From positions 61,748,294 to 61,812,293 of the forward strand of contig JBOZIK010000001.1 in NCBI GenBank assembly GCA_051453625.1: a DNA stretch of 64,000 bases. Direction: 5' to 3'. Origin of the DNA: Welwitschia mirabilis. Taxonomy: Eukaryota; Gnetophyta; Gnetopsida; Welwitschiales. This document shows positions 11,135 to 22,582 of this stretch, piece by piece (the first letter of the stretch is position 1; every line of letters begins with the position of its first letter). The notes below the pieces were generated by a model. It ran no database searches. It was not told the origin of the DNA and saw only the letters and a program-made list of their open reading frames with translations. The position numbers were made by a program, and so were the translations under genes.

Positions 11135-12213
11135 TGTCATGCTGCCAACTTACACATATTTGATAGGGTATTTTGAGTAGTTTTACAAGATATTATATAG
11201 ATTATGCTAGATTTCTACAATATTGGGGAGCTAAAATAAAAGATACAAAAACATGTAACCTTCATGACATTTTGCAATATGTAAAGCAATTTATAAATTT
11301 TCCCTTTTTAAAGTACTTCCTGTAAATATTAAGGCTGATGCATTTCATGGACACTTATAAAAATCCTATCATCCATCTCATCATCTGGATAACTATATAG
11401 ATGACAAAAAAATTAAGCCAATGAGGATGTTGACTAGAATCTATTTGGTAGATGATATGAAATTCTTGTGAGATGGCATTATCCCCTATATTGTCTAGAC
11501 AACTAGTAGGATAACATCTGTTATAACGCTTCACTATGCTTCACCCAACTTTTACCATTAGTCTCTGTGTTTGTTATGCAGTTATTAGGACTGTGCTTGT
11601 ATTTGTTTGTTTGTAAGTCTATTTATTAACAAGTATCAATTTCATCCTTTATTCCTACTTATCTTCACTTACATCAAAAATTCTCATGACAAGAGATCAA
11701 AGTATTGAAGATCCATCCATTGTAGTTGTATAGAGACGTCTTTCTTGGTATTGAGTTGTGCTTTCTCCATTGAGGTGTGGATGATGTGTAACATAGATGT
11801 TGATTCAAAACTAATTAAATAACTCTTTTCTATTTTCCTATGCTGATTATGTTACTTATTCCTTATAGTTTATGTTACTTCTAATTTCATGATAGCTTCT
11901 TAAGTGATATAAATTATGAGGGCAACCTTTATCAAGATTAAGCATTATTAGTTTAGGTGCATTGTTATTTTTATTTTTTAGATTAACTTTGCATAAGTGC
12001 ATTTGCATTGTTATTTTCTACTTTGCATTCTATTTCTATTGTTAAGAATATTTAAGTATTTCTTTTCGAAATCAATTCTCTTTCTTTTAGCTTGGGACAC
12101 TTGAGTTCATTCTTATCTATGTTAGCATGTTATATTATGTAAAACCTACATTTATTTGTGAATAATAGGATCTTCTTAAGATCATAACATTTGTACAAAT
12201 AAGTACCACAATA
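11135..12213 (+). repeat. Right LTR of A1
   Basis: It starts TGTCATGCTGCC and ends TACCACAATA, a decayed CAACA end. Its length is 1079 bp. It is closest to the reverse complement of the solo LTR at 59029-60129, sharing for example tgctgccaactt, gatattatatag and catgacattttgca. The base after the end begins the minus-strand integrase fragment of D. Confidence 0.85.
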
Positions 12214-12345
12214 ATACTTTATTGATATTTCTATCACCATAAGTAGATTTTACTAGGATAAAGTGTGTTAACTTATTTGCTTTATTAATTATAACCATAA
12301 TTGAGTCATTAACTATTTTAGTTTTTAGAAGTTATAAGATAAAAT
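12214..12345 (-). pseudogene. D integrase, internal fragment between A1 and C
   Basis: On the minus strand this 132-bp piece reads DSIMVIINKANKLTHF and ILVKSTY in one frame, with one stop near its start. This corresponds to the integrase core block D-S-I-x-V-x-V-D-x-L-T-K-x-A-H-F of chromovirus-type Ty3/gypsy elements. Its upstream continuation is not next door but at 37593, on the far side of element C, in the same phase. Its downstream end is cut by the A1 LTR at 12213. The rest of the integrase should lie left of the window. Confidence 0.8.
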
Positions 12346-13787
12346 TGTTTATATGAAAAATTGACATTCTAAGTAAGTATAATTAATTAATTTGGCATAG
12401 GGAGGAATATTAAATTTATTATTTTATTAAAAAATTAATGTCTTATACCCTTTTTATTACATTTCATAAAAATACATAAGAAATTTTATTACTACCTTAT
12501 AGAGAACTTTACAAAAGTTGAAGAAATTCTAGCAAATAACATTGGCGTTTCCATTTAAAACCACTGGTATCATGGGTCTTCTAAGGTAAAAGTTATCAAA
12601 ACTCATTTTCTTGCATTTTTTTAGGAATTTCATCACATTATACTTATGGGCTAAGTCAGAAATTGATCTAGAATAAACCTTCAACTTTGATGACATATGG
12701 TGAAAGTGTAAAATAATACATTGCAGTGACATGTGTAATAATGAGGATGACTATGTAAACGACACATGACACGACATCTATTAATAGTGCCATTAGTAGT
12801 TAGAGGAGTTGTTATTAAGTTTCTTACATTAGAAGATAAAGAATATTCCTTTAATACTACATGCTAAAATTTGTAACTTCCTCCTCAAGTAATCACCCAA
12901 ATGTAACCCTCTTACATGACTATCCACCAAACACATCATAATAAATCTCTTCAAGTATTCCCTCATCTATAAAAGGGCCTTGAAATCCAATTATAATGGA
13001 TCTTTTAATTGACTAAATGTGATGGAAATAATTGAAGTGCTAGGATATCAAGGCATTATGATCATCTTTATTAGGAGCAAATTGTTCCAAGGCTAGTTGA
13101 GAAGTTCACATACTTTACCTCTTTTTTTTGATGTAATGTATCTTCTTAGATTTTATTATAAGAATTGGTTTTTTATCTTTTCATGAGTAATTCATAATTC
13201 ATGTTGCATTAGCAATATTTAGATGAAGCTAGTTCTTAAGTAGCTTTCATTATTTCATTCTTAATGCTCATTAATTTGGTATTAGTAATATTTAGGTGAA
13301 ACTACTTTATTATCAACTTCTCTCATGATTGAATAAGGTGTTTGAGATTACTTCTATGATATTGTAATTACTATTACTTAATGAAACTTATGCATATTTA
13401 TTCATACTTTTCGTACTTATGAAGGGCTATAAAGAATTATAAATACTAAATAACTTACTAATACTCATGCAGTAAATGATATTATGCCTTCATACCTGAG
13501 CCTTAATGAGTTAATGATTTTAATTATGTTTTAAGAATACAAGAATTTTTAGAGTGATTGTGGAGTATTGGATGATTTAGTTAAATCTTTAAAACACATT
13601 TGTTCCCTTATGTCTTCAATTAAGGATCATTAAAATTTGAACTTTAATTTTATGATTTTTCTAATTTCTATTGCAAGTTTAAATTAATTATGTTACTTTT
13701 GTTAAGGTATTTCATTTATATCACTATGAAAAAATAATAGTGTATTTTATCTTAGTCTAAATATAGTTCACAATACTCACTCAAATA
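12346..13787 (+). repeat. 5' LTR of C
   Basis: It is 1442 bp and similar along its length to 36150-37588. Good anchors are agagaactttacaaaa, tcttctaaggtaaaagc/gtt and the region around the TATA box. It ends TCAAATA, a decayed form of TTAAACA in the partner. Confidence 0.85.
12968..12976 (+). promoter_or_regulatory. TATA box of the C 5' LTR
   Basis: TATAAAAGG follows ccctcatc; the partner LTR has TATAAAATG at 36772. Conservation in both LTRs and the mid-LTR place make it the likely core promoter of C. Confidence 0.6.
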
Positions 13788-13793
13788 ATATTT

Positions 13794-13811
13794 TGATGTT
13801 GTTGCTAGGGA
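13794..13811 (+). other. Primer-binding site of C (tRNA-Asp type)
   Basis: The site is tgatgttgttgctaggga, six bases after the LTR. It differs from the Athila-type TGGCGCCGTTGCC site mainly by C to T and G to A changes. It shows that C uses the same primer class as A1, A2 and E. Confidence 0.65.
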
Positions 13812-14821
13812 TATTAGCATGGTAGATTTTTAGAAGAACATGACTTTTATTCTTACAATTTTTAGTTAGTTTTTATTTTACTAGTGGTAGGTAATGTTCC
13901 TCTTCTAGTGATACTCAAACTAGTCATTTTCTCTTTCATTTGCGTTTTTTCTCTCAAGTAGTGGATAATAGTCCTTTCTCAATGAAATTCAAACTATTCC
14001 TCTTTTTAAGTTTTATTTATTTTTTGTTTTAATCTTAAACTTACTTTCATATCTCTTATTTCACATTGTAGGTCTAATAACTTTCCTACAGGTTATAACC
14101 AAAAATAAGATTGTAAAAGGAGAAAAAGTAAATCTTGACTTTAAAGATTTTGCATTTGTTTGGTGTATTTCTAATTTTTTCTAGAACATTTTGTAAATTT
14201 TTTCTTTTTGTCTTATTTTTATTTCTATTATTAAAATTTTTAAAAAATTAAAAACATTTATGATTTATTGTCCTCGGTTGTATTTTTCTAAGTTGTAGTT
14301 AATTCAATTTTTCATAAAAGGTCTTTGAGACCTTGCAATTAAAAACATAATATACAAATCTATATGTGACATATGTGTTTTCCTAAACTATTTCTTCCCA
14401 AATAATTAGTATTACCATCTTTCCTAATTAGTGTCACTGGCCTTACTACTCAAAATAGTTTACAACTTGAACTAAAACCTCATCTCTTCTCTCTAAACCT
14501 TTTATGATGTCAAACTTTCTCTAAAACTATAAAAATTTAAGAAAACAAGAACCTATGAGAATTTTGATAATTAATTTTATAAAACTTTAACATGAGTTAG
14601 GAATCTAACTCATTTGAAATACCTTTTAGACTATAATTTATCTATCTTACAACATTTTGGACCATGATAAACATACATAAACTATAGGAGATTTCATTTG
14701 GATTAAGCAAACTTTAAGGGCCTACCTTTAATATAACCCTTATCATTCAAAACCCTAAAATTCGTTAACTATTAGATAGACCTTTAGTGAGTATCTTAAA
14801 AGCCTATAATTCCTTCATACC
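13812..14821 (+). mobile_element. C internal region, left part
   Basis: This is the leader and perhaps the start of gag, up to the point where B inserted. It is T-rich with no usable frame. The stretch 14440-14820 has a mildly coding look with stops at likely Gln codons. The last five bases before B are TAAAT at 14822-14826, the left target duplication. Confidence 0.45.
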
Positions 14822-14826
14822 TAAAT

Positions 14827-16297
14827 TGTAACATTCTAGTTTTTCACAAGTAAAATATTAAACTTTTAAAAATGGTTTTATTAAATATTTAAGCTAACAA
14901 TTATTAAGTAAATATATATGCATAAAAAATACACTCATAAGTAACTTCTGCAAGTAAAGAAGATAAATAACTCACATAATGTTTAAATACAAGATAAAAT
15001 AAATAATTCTTTATTTTTAGGATATAGTGACATCATATGTTAAAAGTCAACCATAAGATATAATAGATTACAAATTAGAAAGATGAACAAATCACTCATT
15101 TTAACAATTTATCATGCACAAGCCAAAAAAATCAACATTTCGAAATTCCTCCTTATCATCAGCTTTTTATGTGTTCCATTAATCACTTGTTAGACATAAA
15201 TAGCATGGTATGGAAACTATAATCTTTAAAGTTATTAGTATGATCCATGATAAGTATGGAATGATACAGGGTTTCCAAATGAAGAAGGAATATCAAGAAA
15301 AATCAAGATGTGAACTAGGCTCCATTTACAATTTATCTTATGATAAGGGATTCTCAAGTGAATAAGGAATAATATGAATAAACTAGAAATGACTTAGGCT
15401 TCATTTTCAATTTATCTTATTTTATTGTTACTCCATGATAGATTTTCAGTAATCCATTTGCACATAATCTAGGAGGGACAAATGGTAAATTAGTCATATT
15501 TTCCCTACTCATCTTGGAAGTTTGGCTTCATGGCCTTGGGATTCCCTTCAGAGAGTATTACTCACTAAAGTTTGAATAACTAGTTAGCTTTTCTAGTTTT
15601 ATATTTCTTATTTATACATTTTCAAGTCAAGATCAATATCCAAACAAGTCAAATCCATAATAACTCATCATAAGACTCAGATAAGATGGGTAATAGTTGT
15701 AATGTAAAGTTGCTAAGGAAACACTAACATGAGTTATAAATAATGTAAACAAAACATGCAAACTCTAAATAATATATGAAAATAATCTTACAGGAATTAC
15801 ACATAGATAAAAAATGTAAAGACTATTTGAGATGAAAGAGTTAGAATCATGCAATAAAATAAATGATAAACTAAGAAACATATATGAATGAAATAAAGAC
15901 TATAAAACCATGCCTAAATTAAAATGAAGACTTAAGAACTCTTAAATATTCTAAGGCCTCAAGATTCCAAGGCTTATCCAAGCTCCAAGGTTTAGTAGAG
16001 AAGTACTTTTAAGATACAAAATAAAAGGAGAAGAGGATCCTATTTATATCTAATAATGTGAAATGAGAAAGGACATGAGAACATGAAGAGATAATCATCA
16101 TAAAGGAGGATGGTGAAGGTGGTTAAAGTGGTAGGGATTTTATAACCCCCTTATTCAATTCCTTATTAGGCAACTAGATGCATTAATATCATAACAATAA
16201 ATAATAGTGCTCATCAAACAATTATTACAATAAGAATTAATTTCAAAAAATTTACATAAAAACTATTTTCCATTTTAAATAGATAATAGTGCAATAG
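14827..16297 (-). repeat. B 3' LTR, terminal part (left of A2)
   Basis: It begins TGTAACATTCTAG on the plus strand and is closely similar to 31634-33110 (for example atttaagctaacaattatta and gcaagtaaagaagataaata). It stops at 16297, where A2 begins. The last five bases, AATAG, are one copy of the A2 target duplication. Confidence 0.9.
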
Positions 16298-16564
16298 TGA
16301 TGTGCTGTCAAATTGTGTGTATTTGGAGGAGTACTATAAGTTATTTTGTAAGACATTTATATAGGTTTAGATGTAATTTTGATGATTATTGAGAGTTGAC
16401 AGGATGAGCATAGAAACATGTAATTCTTAACATATTTGGAGGCATTTCAGACATATTATAATACTTAGTGATGTGAAGGAAGATCAATGCTGCAAAGGCT
16501 GATTTCTCTTAAGCTAAAAACTATGAGCTAATGAGTCCTCTTTTCTAAAGAGGTATCATTCCTA

Positions 16565-16761
16565 GTATCATCCACATGACATACAAAATAACAACACACA
16601 TGGAGCTAACTACGAGGCTGACTATGGAGTTAAAAGTTAATGGATCATCTATTATTAGGTGGTATCATCCCCAATGTCATCCCCATGACATGAAGAATGA
16701 CAATTGGTAATTCATGTATCATCAACCCTAGTGCCATCCTCACAATAGTCAAGATGGCAAC
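16565..16761 (+). repeat. Three spaced hairpin units in the A2 5' LTR
   Basis: Units start near 16565, 16676 and 16732. Each has the form (G)TCATCC, about 12 bases, then GGATGAC-like. The third has a perfect 6-bp stem, GCCATC at 16733 and GATGGC at 16753. Spacing is roughly 60-110 bp. The same motif recurs in the 3' LTR and leader of A2. Confidence 0.65.
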
Positions 16762-16861
16762 TAAAATAGCTAGTCAACATTCATCTATTTCATCCATTTC
16801 TTTATCTAAATTAAGTGAACTTTTTAGTACCTTTAAAGAAATGATTACGCCTTTTTTACTG

Positions 16862-16869
16862 TATAAATT
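16862..16869 (+). promoter_or_regulatory. TATA-like box of the A2 5' LTR
   Basis: TATAAATT lies here, and the partner LTR has tataaata at 23230. It lies downstream of the hairpin units and about 680 bp before the LTR end, a plausible core promoter position. Confidence 0.5.
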
Positions 16870-17551
16870 ACCCCTTCTTTGATCCGCCTATTAGCTTCAA
16901 TGCACTAAAAATTCTCGTGACAAGAGATTTAAAGGTGGGAGATCCATCTTATGTAGTTGTAGAAAGATATTTCCTTGGTAAAGGATTGTATATCCTCCAT
17001 TGAGGTGCAACTATTTTGTATCCCATATGCTAGTTTGATTTTTAATACAAACTCTATTTCTTTTGTGCATTTATACATTTAATATTCCTTATGGTTTATG
17101 TTATTCTTGATTTGGTGATAGTCTCATTAATGACAATCTTAAGGAAAATATTTATTAAGGTTGATGATAGTAGCTTAAAAGAATCTTACATTACAGTTTA
17201 TTTGACTTACTTGAATTTCTAAGTTGATCTTAGTTAGTGTCAGTCTTCCTGGCTGATCTGTATTATATAGGGCCAATCTTCCTAACAAGTTGATTTAGTA
17301 CTCAAATGGGTATTCATCTATATTAAGTTGCATTAGCATTGCCTTGCATATTTATTTTTCGACATTGTTCTTAAGTTTTGGATATAACATTCTCTTTAAA
17401 AATCAATTGTTTTTTTCTTTCGCCTATTTTTAATGGGTTTACAAATTTCAGTTACTTCCATTTATACTAGTGTGTCATATTTTGCAATATTTATTTGTGA
17501 TTAATAGGATATAATAATGATGAAAATTTTCAAAATTACGCATCACAACAT

Positions 17552-17569
17552 CGGCACCATTGCTAGGGG
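17552..17569 (+). other. Primer-binding site of A2 (tRNA-Asp type)
   Basis: The site cggcaccattgctagggg starts two bases after the LTR. Apart from the first base it differs from the Athila-type site only by transitions. It is the best preserved such site in the window. Confidence 0.75.
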
Positions 17570-17731
17570 AGGCTACTAAGGAGTTCAAGGATTGTCATCA
17601 CTTAGGTAAGTAGATCAGATTTTAGTTCGAATATTTATCTGTAGTAATGTTATATTTCTAGTTAGAATCCTAGATTTTATTTTTATATTTTTTAGTTTTT
17701 TATTTTATAATAACATACTATCCTCTCCTCT

Positions 17732-17980
17732 GTCATCCCCATGATAGTAAGGATGATAATTCACATTTTCATATTTATTTTTTCTATAATTTTTTAATAA
17801 ATTTTATGTTTCTAGTTTTTATAGCATAATAATATATTATTTTCACTGTCATCCCTTCAACACATAGAATGATAGTAACTAATTTTATTTTATGTAATTT
17901 GTTATCTTTGTTCTTTCTACTTTGTTATATTTTTTAACGGTTATTTCATTAGTTGTTCCCACAACATTTAAAATGATAGT
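17732..17980 (+). repeat. Three more hairpin units in the A2 leader
   Basis: gtcatccccatgatagtaag followed by gatgat begins at 17732. Related units follow near 17848 and 17953, about 110 bp apart. They have the same GTCATCC/GGATGAT form as the units in the LTRs, although they lie outside the LTR. Confidence 0.6.
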
Positions 17981-17999
17981 CATTACATATCTTTTGAGT

Positions 18000-19420
18000 G
18001 TTAAGGATCCAAACAATTTTGGTAAAAAGAGGAAACATCAAAGAAAGCAAAACTTGATCTTCACTGGGTACTTATCTTGACTTAGATTCTTTTATTCCAT
18101 TCTTATCAATTTCTTTAATGAATAGTCATAAAAGAAGCCTTGGGGAAATTCTTTCTGAAAGGAGGAAAAACTTAAAAACTTCTAAGAATAATGATAAGAA
18201 AACACTTTAAGAAATTTTTACAAAATGAGGGAGAACAACATAAATGCTGTTAAGAGTAGGAATTAGGCCCCTTGCTCTTTTCAACCTTCTTATTGTTCCC
18301 CCACTTCTCAACATTTTAGGGATTCCATCTCATTTAGATAGACTTCCTATAATTATTTTTATCCATTGGAACCATCTTTCATGCATTACTATAAAGAAGA
18401 TGATCCACATCCTTTGAACTACGATGAGAAAGAAAATGATTCAATAAAAGAAATGATTGATGAAATGAAGAAGAGCTAAGAAAATACCAACAAAAACCTA
18501 GAAGTTTTGATTAAGAACTTTTAATAAATAGTATTACAAAATCAATGTTCTTTTATAATACAACAACCTCAAACCTATTCTTCTTCATCTTACCTTAAGA
18601 AAAATGAGGAGAATTTAGAAATAAATAATAAGGATTTTTACTTTTAAATAGAGAATGAAATTTTAAATCAAACTTTAATATCTTACTCAATAGGTGATGA
18701 GCAAAGAGGAGAAAACGATAAATCAACTCAATTGTTTAACAATAAGGGTAAGGATGACCATTTATTAGATGATGATATTGAGGTATTAGATTATATCTTT
18801 ACCATCTATTTACTACCAGACAATCTAAATGAAAAATACATTCATGAAGAATATAAAAACATTTTAATCTATGATAAAGATGATGCTTACATTTCTCTTA
18901 ATAATCTTTTCAATGAATCTAATAACCTAAAGAATGAAAGTAATATTCAATAAGAGAAGGAAGATATAGTCACAAAAAATGATTGGAAAAGTAATAAAAC
19001 AACCCAATGAAATAGTAATAAAGACAACAACAAAGAAAATGATCATAATGAAGGATCCATAGAGATTAATTCAAACTTCATAGAGGATATACTTGTTTAT
19101 TTTACTCATGTTTCTCCATCCTTTACAANNNNNNNNNNNNNNNNNNNNNNNNNNNNNNNNNNNNNNNNNNNNNNNNNNNNNNNNNNNACATTACCTTATG
19201 ATCTTAATAAGGATAACATTTCTCCATCTCTTCCATTTGAATCTTCATGTAATTTTCAAATTGATCTTTCTTTCCTTGACTTTTATGAAACTTAGAATTT
19301 TGAAAAGTCTATTCCTACTATTTCTCAATATAATAATTCATGTGACACTCAAAGTAACGTTCTTCCCTTTTCTACCAAGTCCACTTTATATTGTATTTTA
19401 ATGATTATTCTTTTTAAAAG
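18000..19420 (+). pseudogene. Coding remnants of A2, function not recognised
   Basis: This is a region rich in Asn, Lys, Asp and Glu. The longest open piece, 18732-18953, encodes 73 residues with an acidic run (DDDIEVLDYIF) and a repeated N-L-x-N-E-S-N pattern near its end. Upstream, 18380-18730 reads on in related frames (EMIDEMKKS) with stops at likely Gln codons. Downstream, 19030-19420 adds Ser/Pro-rich pieces around a 59-N gap. By position it corresponds to gag or the gag-pol spacer. I see no zinc knuckle, protease or RT motif, so I do not assign a function. Confidence 0.5.
19129..19187. other. Assembly gap of 59 N in A2
   Basis: The flanks are not clearly duplicated, so this gap may be real and of about the stated size. 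Confidence 0.8.
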
Positions 19421-20821
19421 TTTAACTTAGAATATCTTGGAATGTTAAATTAAGATAAATCTTATCTTCTTAATGATAATACATACTTAATAATTAATCT
19501 TAAAAAGCTTCTCAATCTCATTAAACATTCTCAAAAACCCTTAAAAATGTCTTGGATCCATTTTTTAAGTTATGCCTTGAATTAATTTTATAATGTGCTC
19601 ATGATTTATAATGTTTTAATAAGAGATTATTTATTAATAAAATTTAATACTTTGTTATCTCTTATTTGAATTCTAAAATTTCTACTATCAAAGTTTTATC
19701 CTTTTATTATTTCAACTTCTAATTAATTTTACAAAAAAAATGATTGTATGCTTTTTATGTTTTATCAACTAGTGAATATTTGGTTTGTTCCTTATTTTTC
19801 TAAAATAATGCAATATCCTAAGATCATAGACTTAGAAATAAATCTTACTTTTTCTTTCTTTTTAATAAAATTATTGAATAGATGTTAGGATTTTTATAAA
19901 CTTTATTTTTAATTTTCTTTGGTATGTCCTTTTTTCTCTTATGTTTTTATGATTTTGACTTTGATTTTTATTTTGAGAAATAAATTAATCTCTAGATGGT
20001 TAGGTCATTATCTTTTAGAAAAAGTACATCTTAAATGGCTTAGTTGAAATATTCAAACTTAAAAACTTAGAAAATTTAGAAGTTAACAAATGAAGGCTAA
20101 AAATCATTAAGATATCTACTAATTAAACCTTGAATATGATAGAAGCACTTGTCTTGGATTTTTATCTTGCCATTATATAAACTTTTCCTTAGCCTATTTT
20201 TTTTGTAAATGTCTTGCTATCACTTGAACATTTTTAACTTGGCTCATGTTTTACTTTATAAAGTTATCATGACTAGTAAATCTTGGACATTTCAAAGTGA
20301 TAAGATTGGATTCACCTAATTTTAAATCATTTATATGTCTATGAACTTCATTTTAAAGAAATATATATTGGTTCTTTTTTTTCCTCTCTTAATGATATGA
20401 GTCTTTAGTTGTTTAGGCATTCTTCCTTATTTCTTATCTCATTACTTCATCCTTATCCTAAAAAGTACTTGGTCATGTATAATTTTTGCTTTTATTCAAA
20501 AAAAGAAAATAAATAAATAATAACCATGATTTTTCATATCTAAGCTAAAATGATGGTCACCATGATGCCCTACTGTAAGTACACTAGGGTAAATTTTTCT
20601 GAGAGGGGCCTTTAGTAGTATGATGTGATAGCTTTGAGAACTCCACTAGGGGGTCAATTTGGGCTCTTATTCCTCTAATAGTGATTACACTTCCCTTATC
20701 TTGGGAAAAACGTTTTACTTAAAGGCTATGAGATTAGTAATGTCCTTAGTATCATCAAAGGTATTGCTTATTTTCTAGACTTATTTCTTATATAGTAATT
20801 CCACATGATCAATTTGAGCAG

Positions 20822-21074
20822 GTGAGTTTATTTCTGAGTAGCTTTTAATCTTATCATTCATTGATTGACAACATTAGATATACTTGACATCATCATAATC
20901 ATTACCTATTTGAGTGGTACTTTCTGAAGTTTTTCACATTATTTCATGAATCATTAATCAAGTGATTTTATGATTTCTACTAAGAAACTTTGTTAGGTTG
21001 AAATTTTGAATAGGTAAACAATATTTTTCATGTTTCTAGTCATTTGTTTACTTTATGTTTTCTTAGTTGTTTAG
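20822..21074 (+). other. Possible intron in A2, same length as in A1
   Basis: The donor GAGCAG|GTGAGT is identical to that at 7626. The acceptor region aligns with A1 and ends TTTAG before tttga. The span is 253 nt, as in A1. Confidence 0.35.
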
Positions 21075-21213
21075 TTTGAAATTTTTAAAGTCATTTACAT
21101 ATCATTTTATACATAATAATTAGGACTTGATCATTTGGTAGTTTGCTGATTGTCTTCTTATTTTCACTTGGAGTTTTTATTCATAAGGATTCTTCTTCTT
21201 TTAGCACTTTGCT

Positions 21214-21281
21214 TGATGAATTTCTTTCACTTTAATTAATGTGTTTCTTTCACTTTAATTGATGCATTTCTTTCATTTTAT
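21214..21281 (+). repeat. Three 23-bp tandem repeats
   Basis: The unit is close to gatgaatttctttcactttaa, repeated with ATG at 21216, 21239 and 21262. The third copy is less exact. It lies in the A2 3' region. Confidence 0.8.
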
Positions 21282-22582
21282 GCTAATGTTTTTTTCATTT
21301 CTTTACTTTTAGTTTTGCATACATCTAGTTACAAAATTCTAAATGCTTATTAAGTTTAGAGAAATTTTAGGATTTTCTTTAGAATTAATTCTATCTCTTT
21401 AGTGCTTTATTATTGCCTGATCCTTTTCTATTGCCTTGATATTTTTCTATTTTTAACTTCTTTATCATGATCCCTTAGATGATTATGCTTAACCTTTACC
21501 TATCTTTTAGAAGTTATGATAACTTTTAGTGGCTTTATTGATGCTATTCTTGATTATCTAATTCTTCCTAGATTTAATATTTTTCTACATCCTTCTCTTT
21601 TGAGTGTTATCCCATGTATGTTATCTACATGACTAGGTAAACGACATAGCTCCTCTTAGCTTATTACAATATGGGATATATTGATTCTTCTATGATGAGA
21701 GTAGGATCGATTTTTGTAAAATCTTGAAGATATTTAAGCAAAAATTTTAATTATAAGGATTATTTTGATTTTTCATAATACATATATATGATGTAATGGT
21801 CCATTTTTGATTTTATATTATTTGTGTGATATGCATTATAGATATTATGTAGTATGCCATAATAAGCCTAATTATAGCACATTATTATAGGTATGATCTA
21901 AGATATCAAGAAACCATGAATAAGGAAAGTAATATTATGATTATTATTTGAATTTTCCCTTATAGACTATATTGAAAATTCACTAATGGATTTGTGTACA
22001 TCATTTTGAGTCACCACTACTTAGTTTATACACATAATTTTGAGTATCACTATCCTTGATTATGCATACACATCATTATTTTTTGAAGCTATCATTGTTA
22101 TATATTATAATGTNNNNNNNNNNNNNNNNNNNNNNNNNNNNNNNNNNNNNNNNNNNNNNNNNNNNNNNNNNNNNNNNNNNNNNNNNNNNNNNNNNNNNNN
22201 NNNNNNNNNNNNNATAATGTTTATTATGTATGACATTTAATTATTATATTATGATTATTAAATGGTCTAAGTAGAGGGCTAATAAAGATGTCAGTACTTG
22301 TATTTTTTTGATAATCATGTTCATAGGTATCTAACTTTCATTCTGATTTTACAAGCTTATCGTTACCACTATCATCCAGATGACAAATAGGATAACATAT
22401 CTATTATGCATCCTATATAGGTATTACATCAATTTGTTTTTTATGTTTATTCCTGCATGATAAGTATTTATAAACTCAATTTACATTTTCCTTGATTATT
22501 ATTTATCTTGACCAATTAGGCTTGCAATCATAGTTGTTCACCTAGTTTTCTCAGGAATTGACAAGGTTAAGTAGAAGGATTA

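Larger units (their letters stand above)
72..12213 (+). mobile_element. A1: decayed Athila-like Ty3/gypsy retrotransposon
   Basis: The element is about 12.1 kb including gaps. The order is LTR, decayed primer site, gag with zinc knuckle, protease, RT, RNase H, integrase, a long 3' region, a 3' ORF, polypurine tract and LTR. Integrase after RT and RNase H is the Ty3/gypsy order. The protease wording, the long post-integrase region with an extra ORF, and a tRNA-Asp-type primer site fit the Athila/Calypso lineage by established knowledge. Stops lie in every domain, mostly where Gln or Trp is expected, so it is inactive. Its right end abuts an integrase fragment of element D, which shows where it inserted. 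The two LTRs differ more than a simple pair should; see the findings. Confidence 0.85.
16298..17550 (+). repeat. 5' LTR of A2
   Basis: It starts TGATGTGCTGTC and ends CATCACAACA. A TATA-like gtataaatta lies at 16861-16870. Compared with the 3' LTR it lacks roughly 85-95 bp between the aagctaaaaa block near 16516 and taatgagtcc at 16529, which removes one of the hairpin units. Confidence 0.88.
19421..22582 (+). mobile_element. A2 3' region, shared with A1
   Basis: The stretch 20040-20940 parallels 6830-7720 of A1, for example tagaagcactt, cacttgaacat and tgataagattggattcac. It contains the second copy of the possible intron (20822-21074) and the pre-LTR purine tract at the end. A 100-N gap (22114-22213) is flanked by ataatgt on both sides, so it may be empty. 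I see no coding region. Confidence 0.7.

Noticed and set aside
16565-17980. Spaced repeats as a CRISPR array
   Set aside because: Units are degenerate, spacing varies, they lie in LTR and leader of a retrotransposon, and the DNA is plant.
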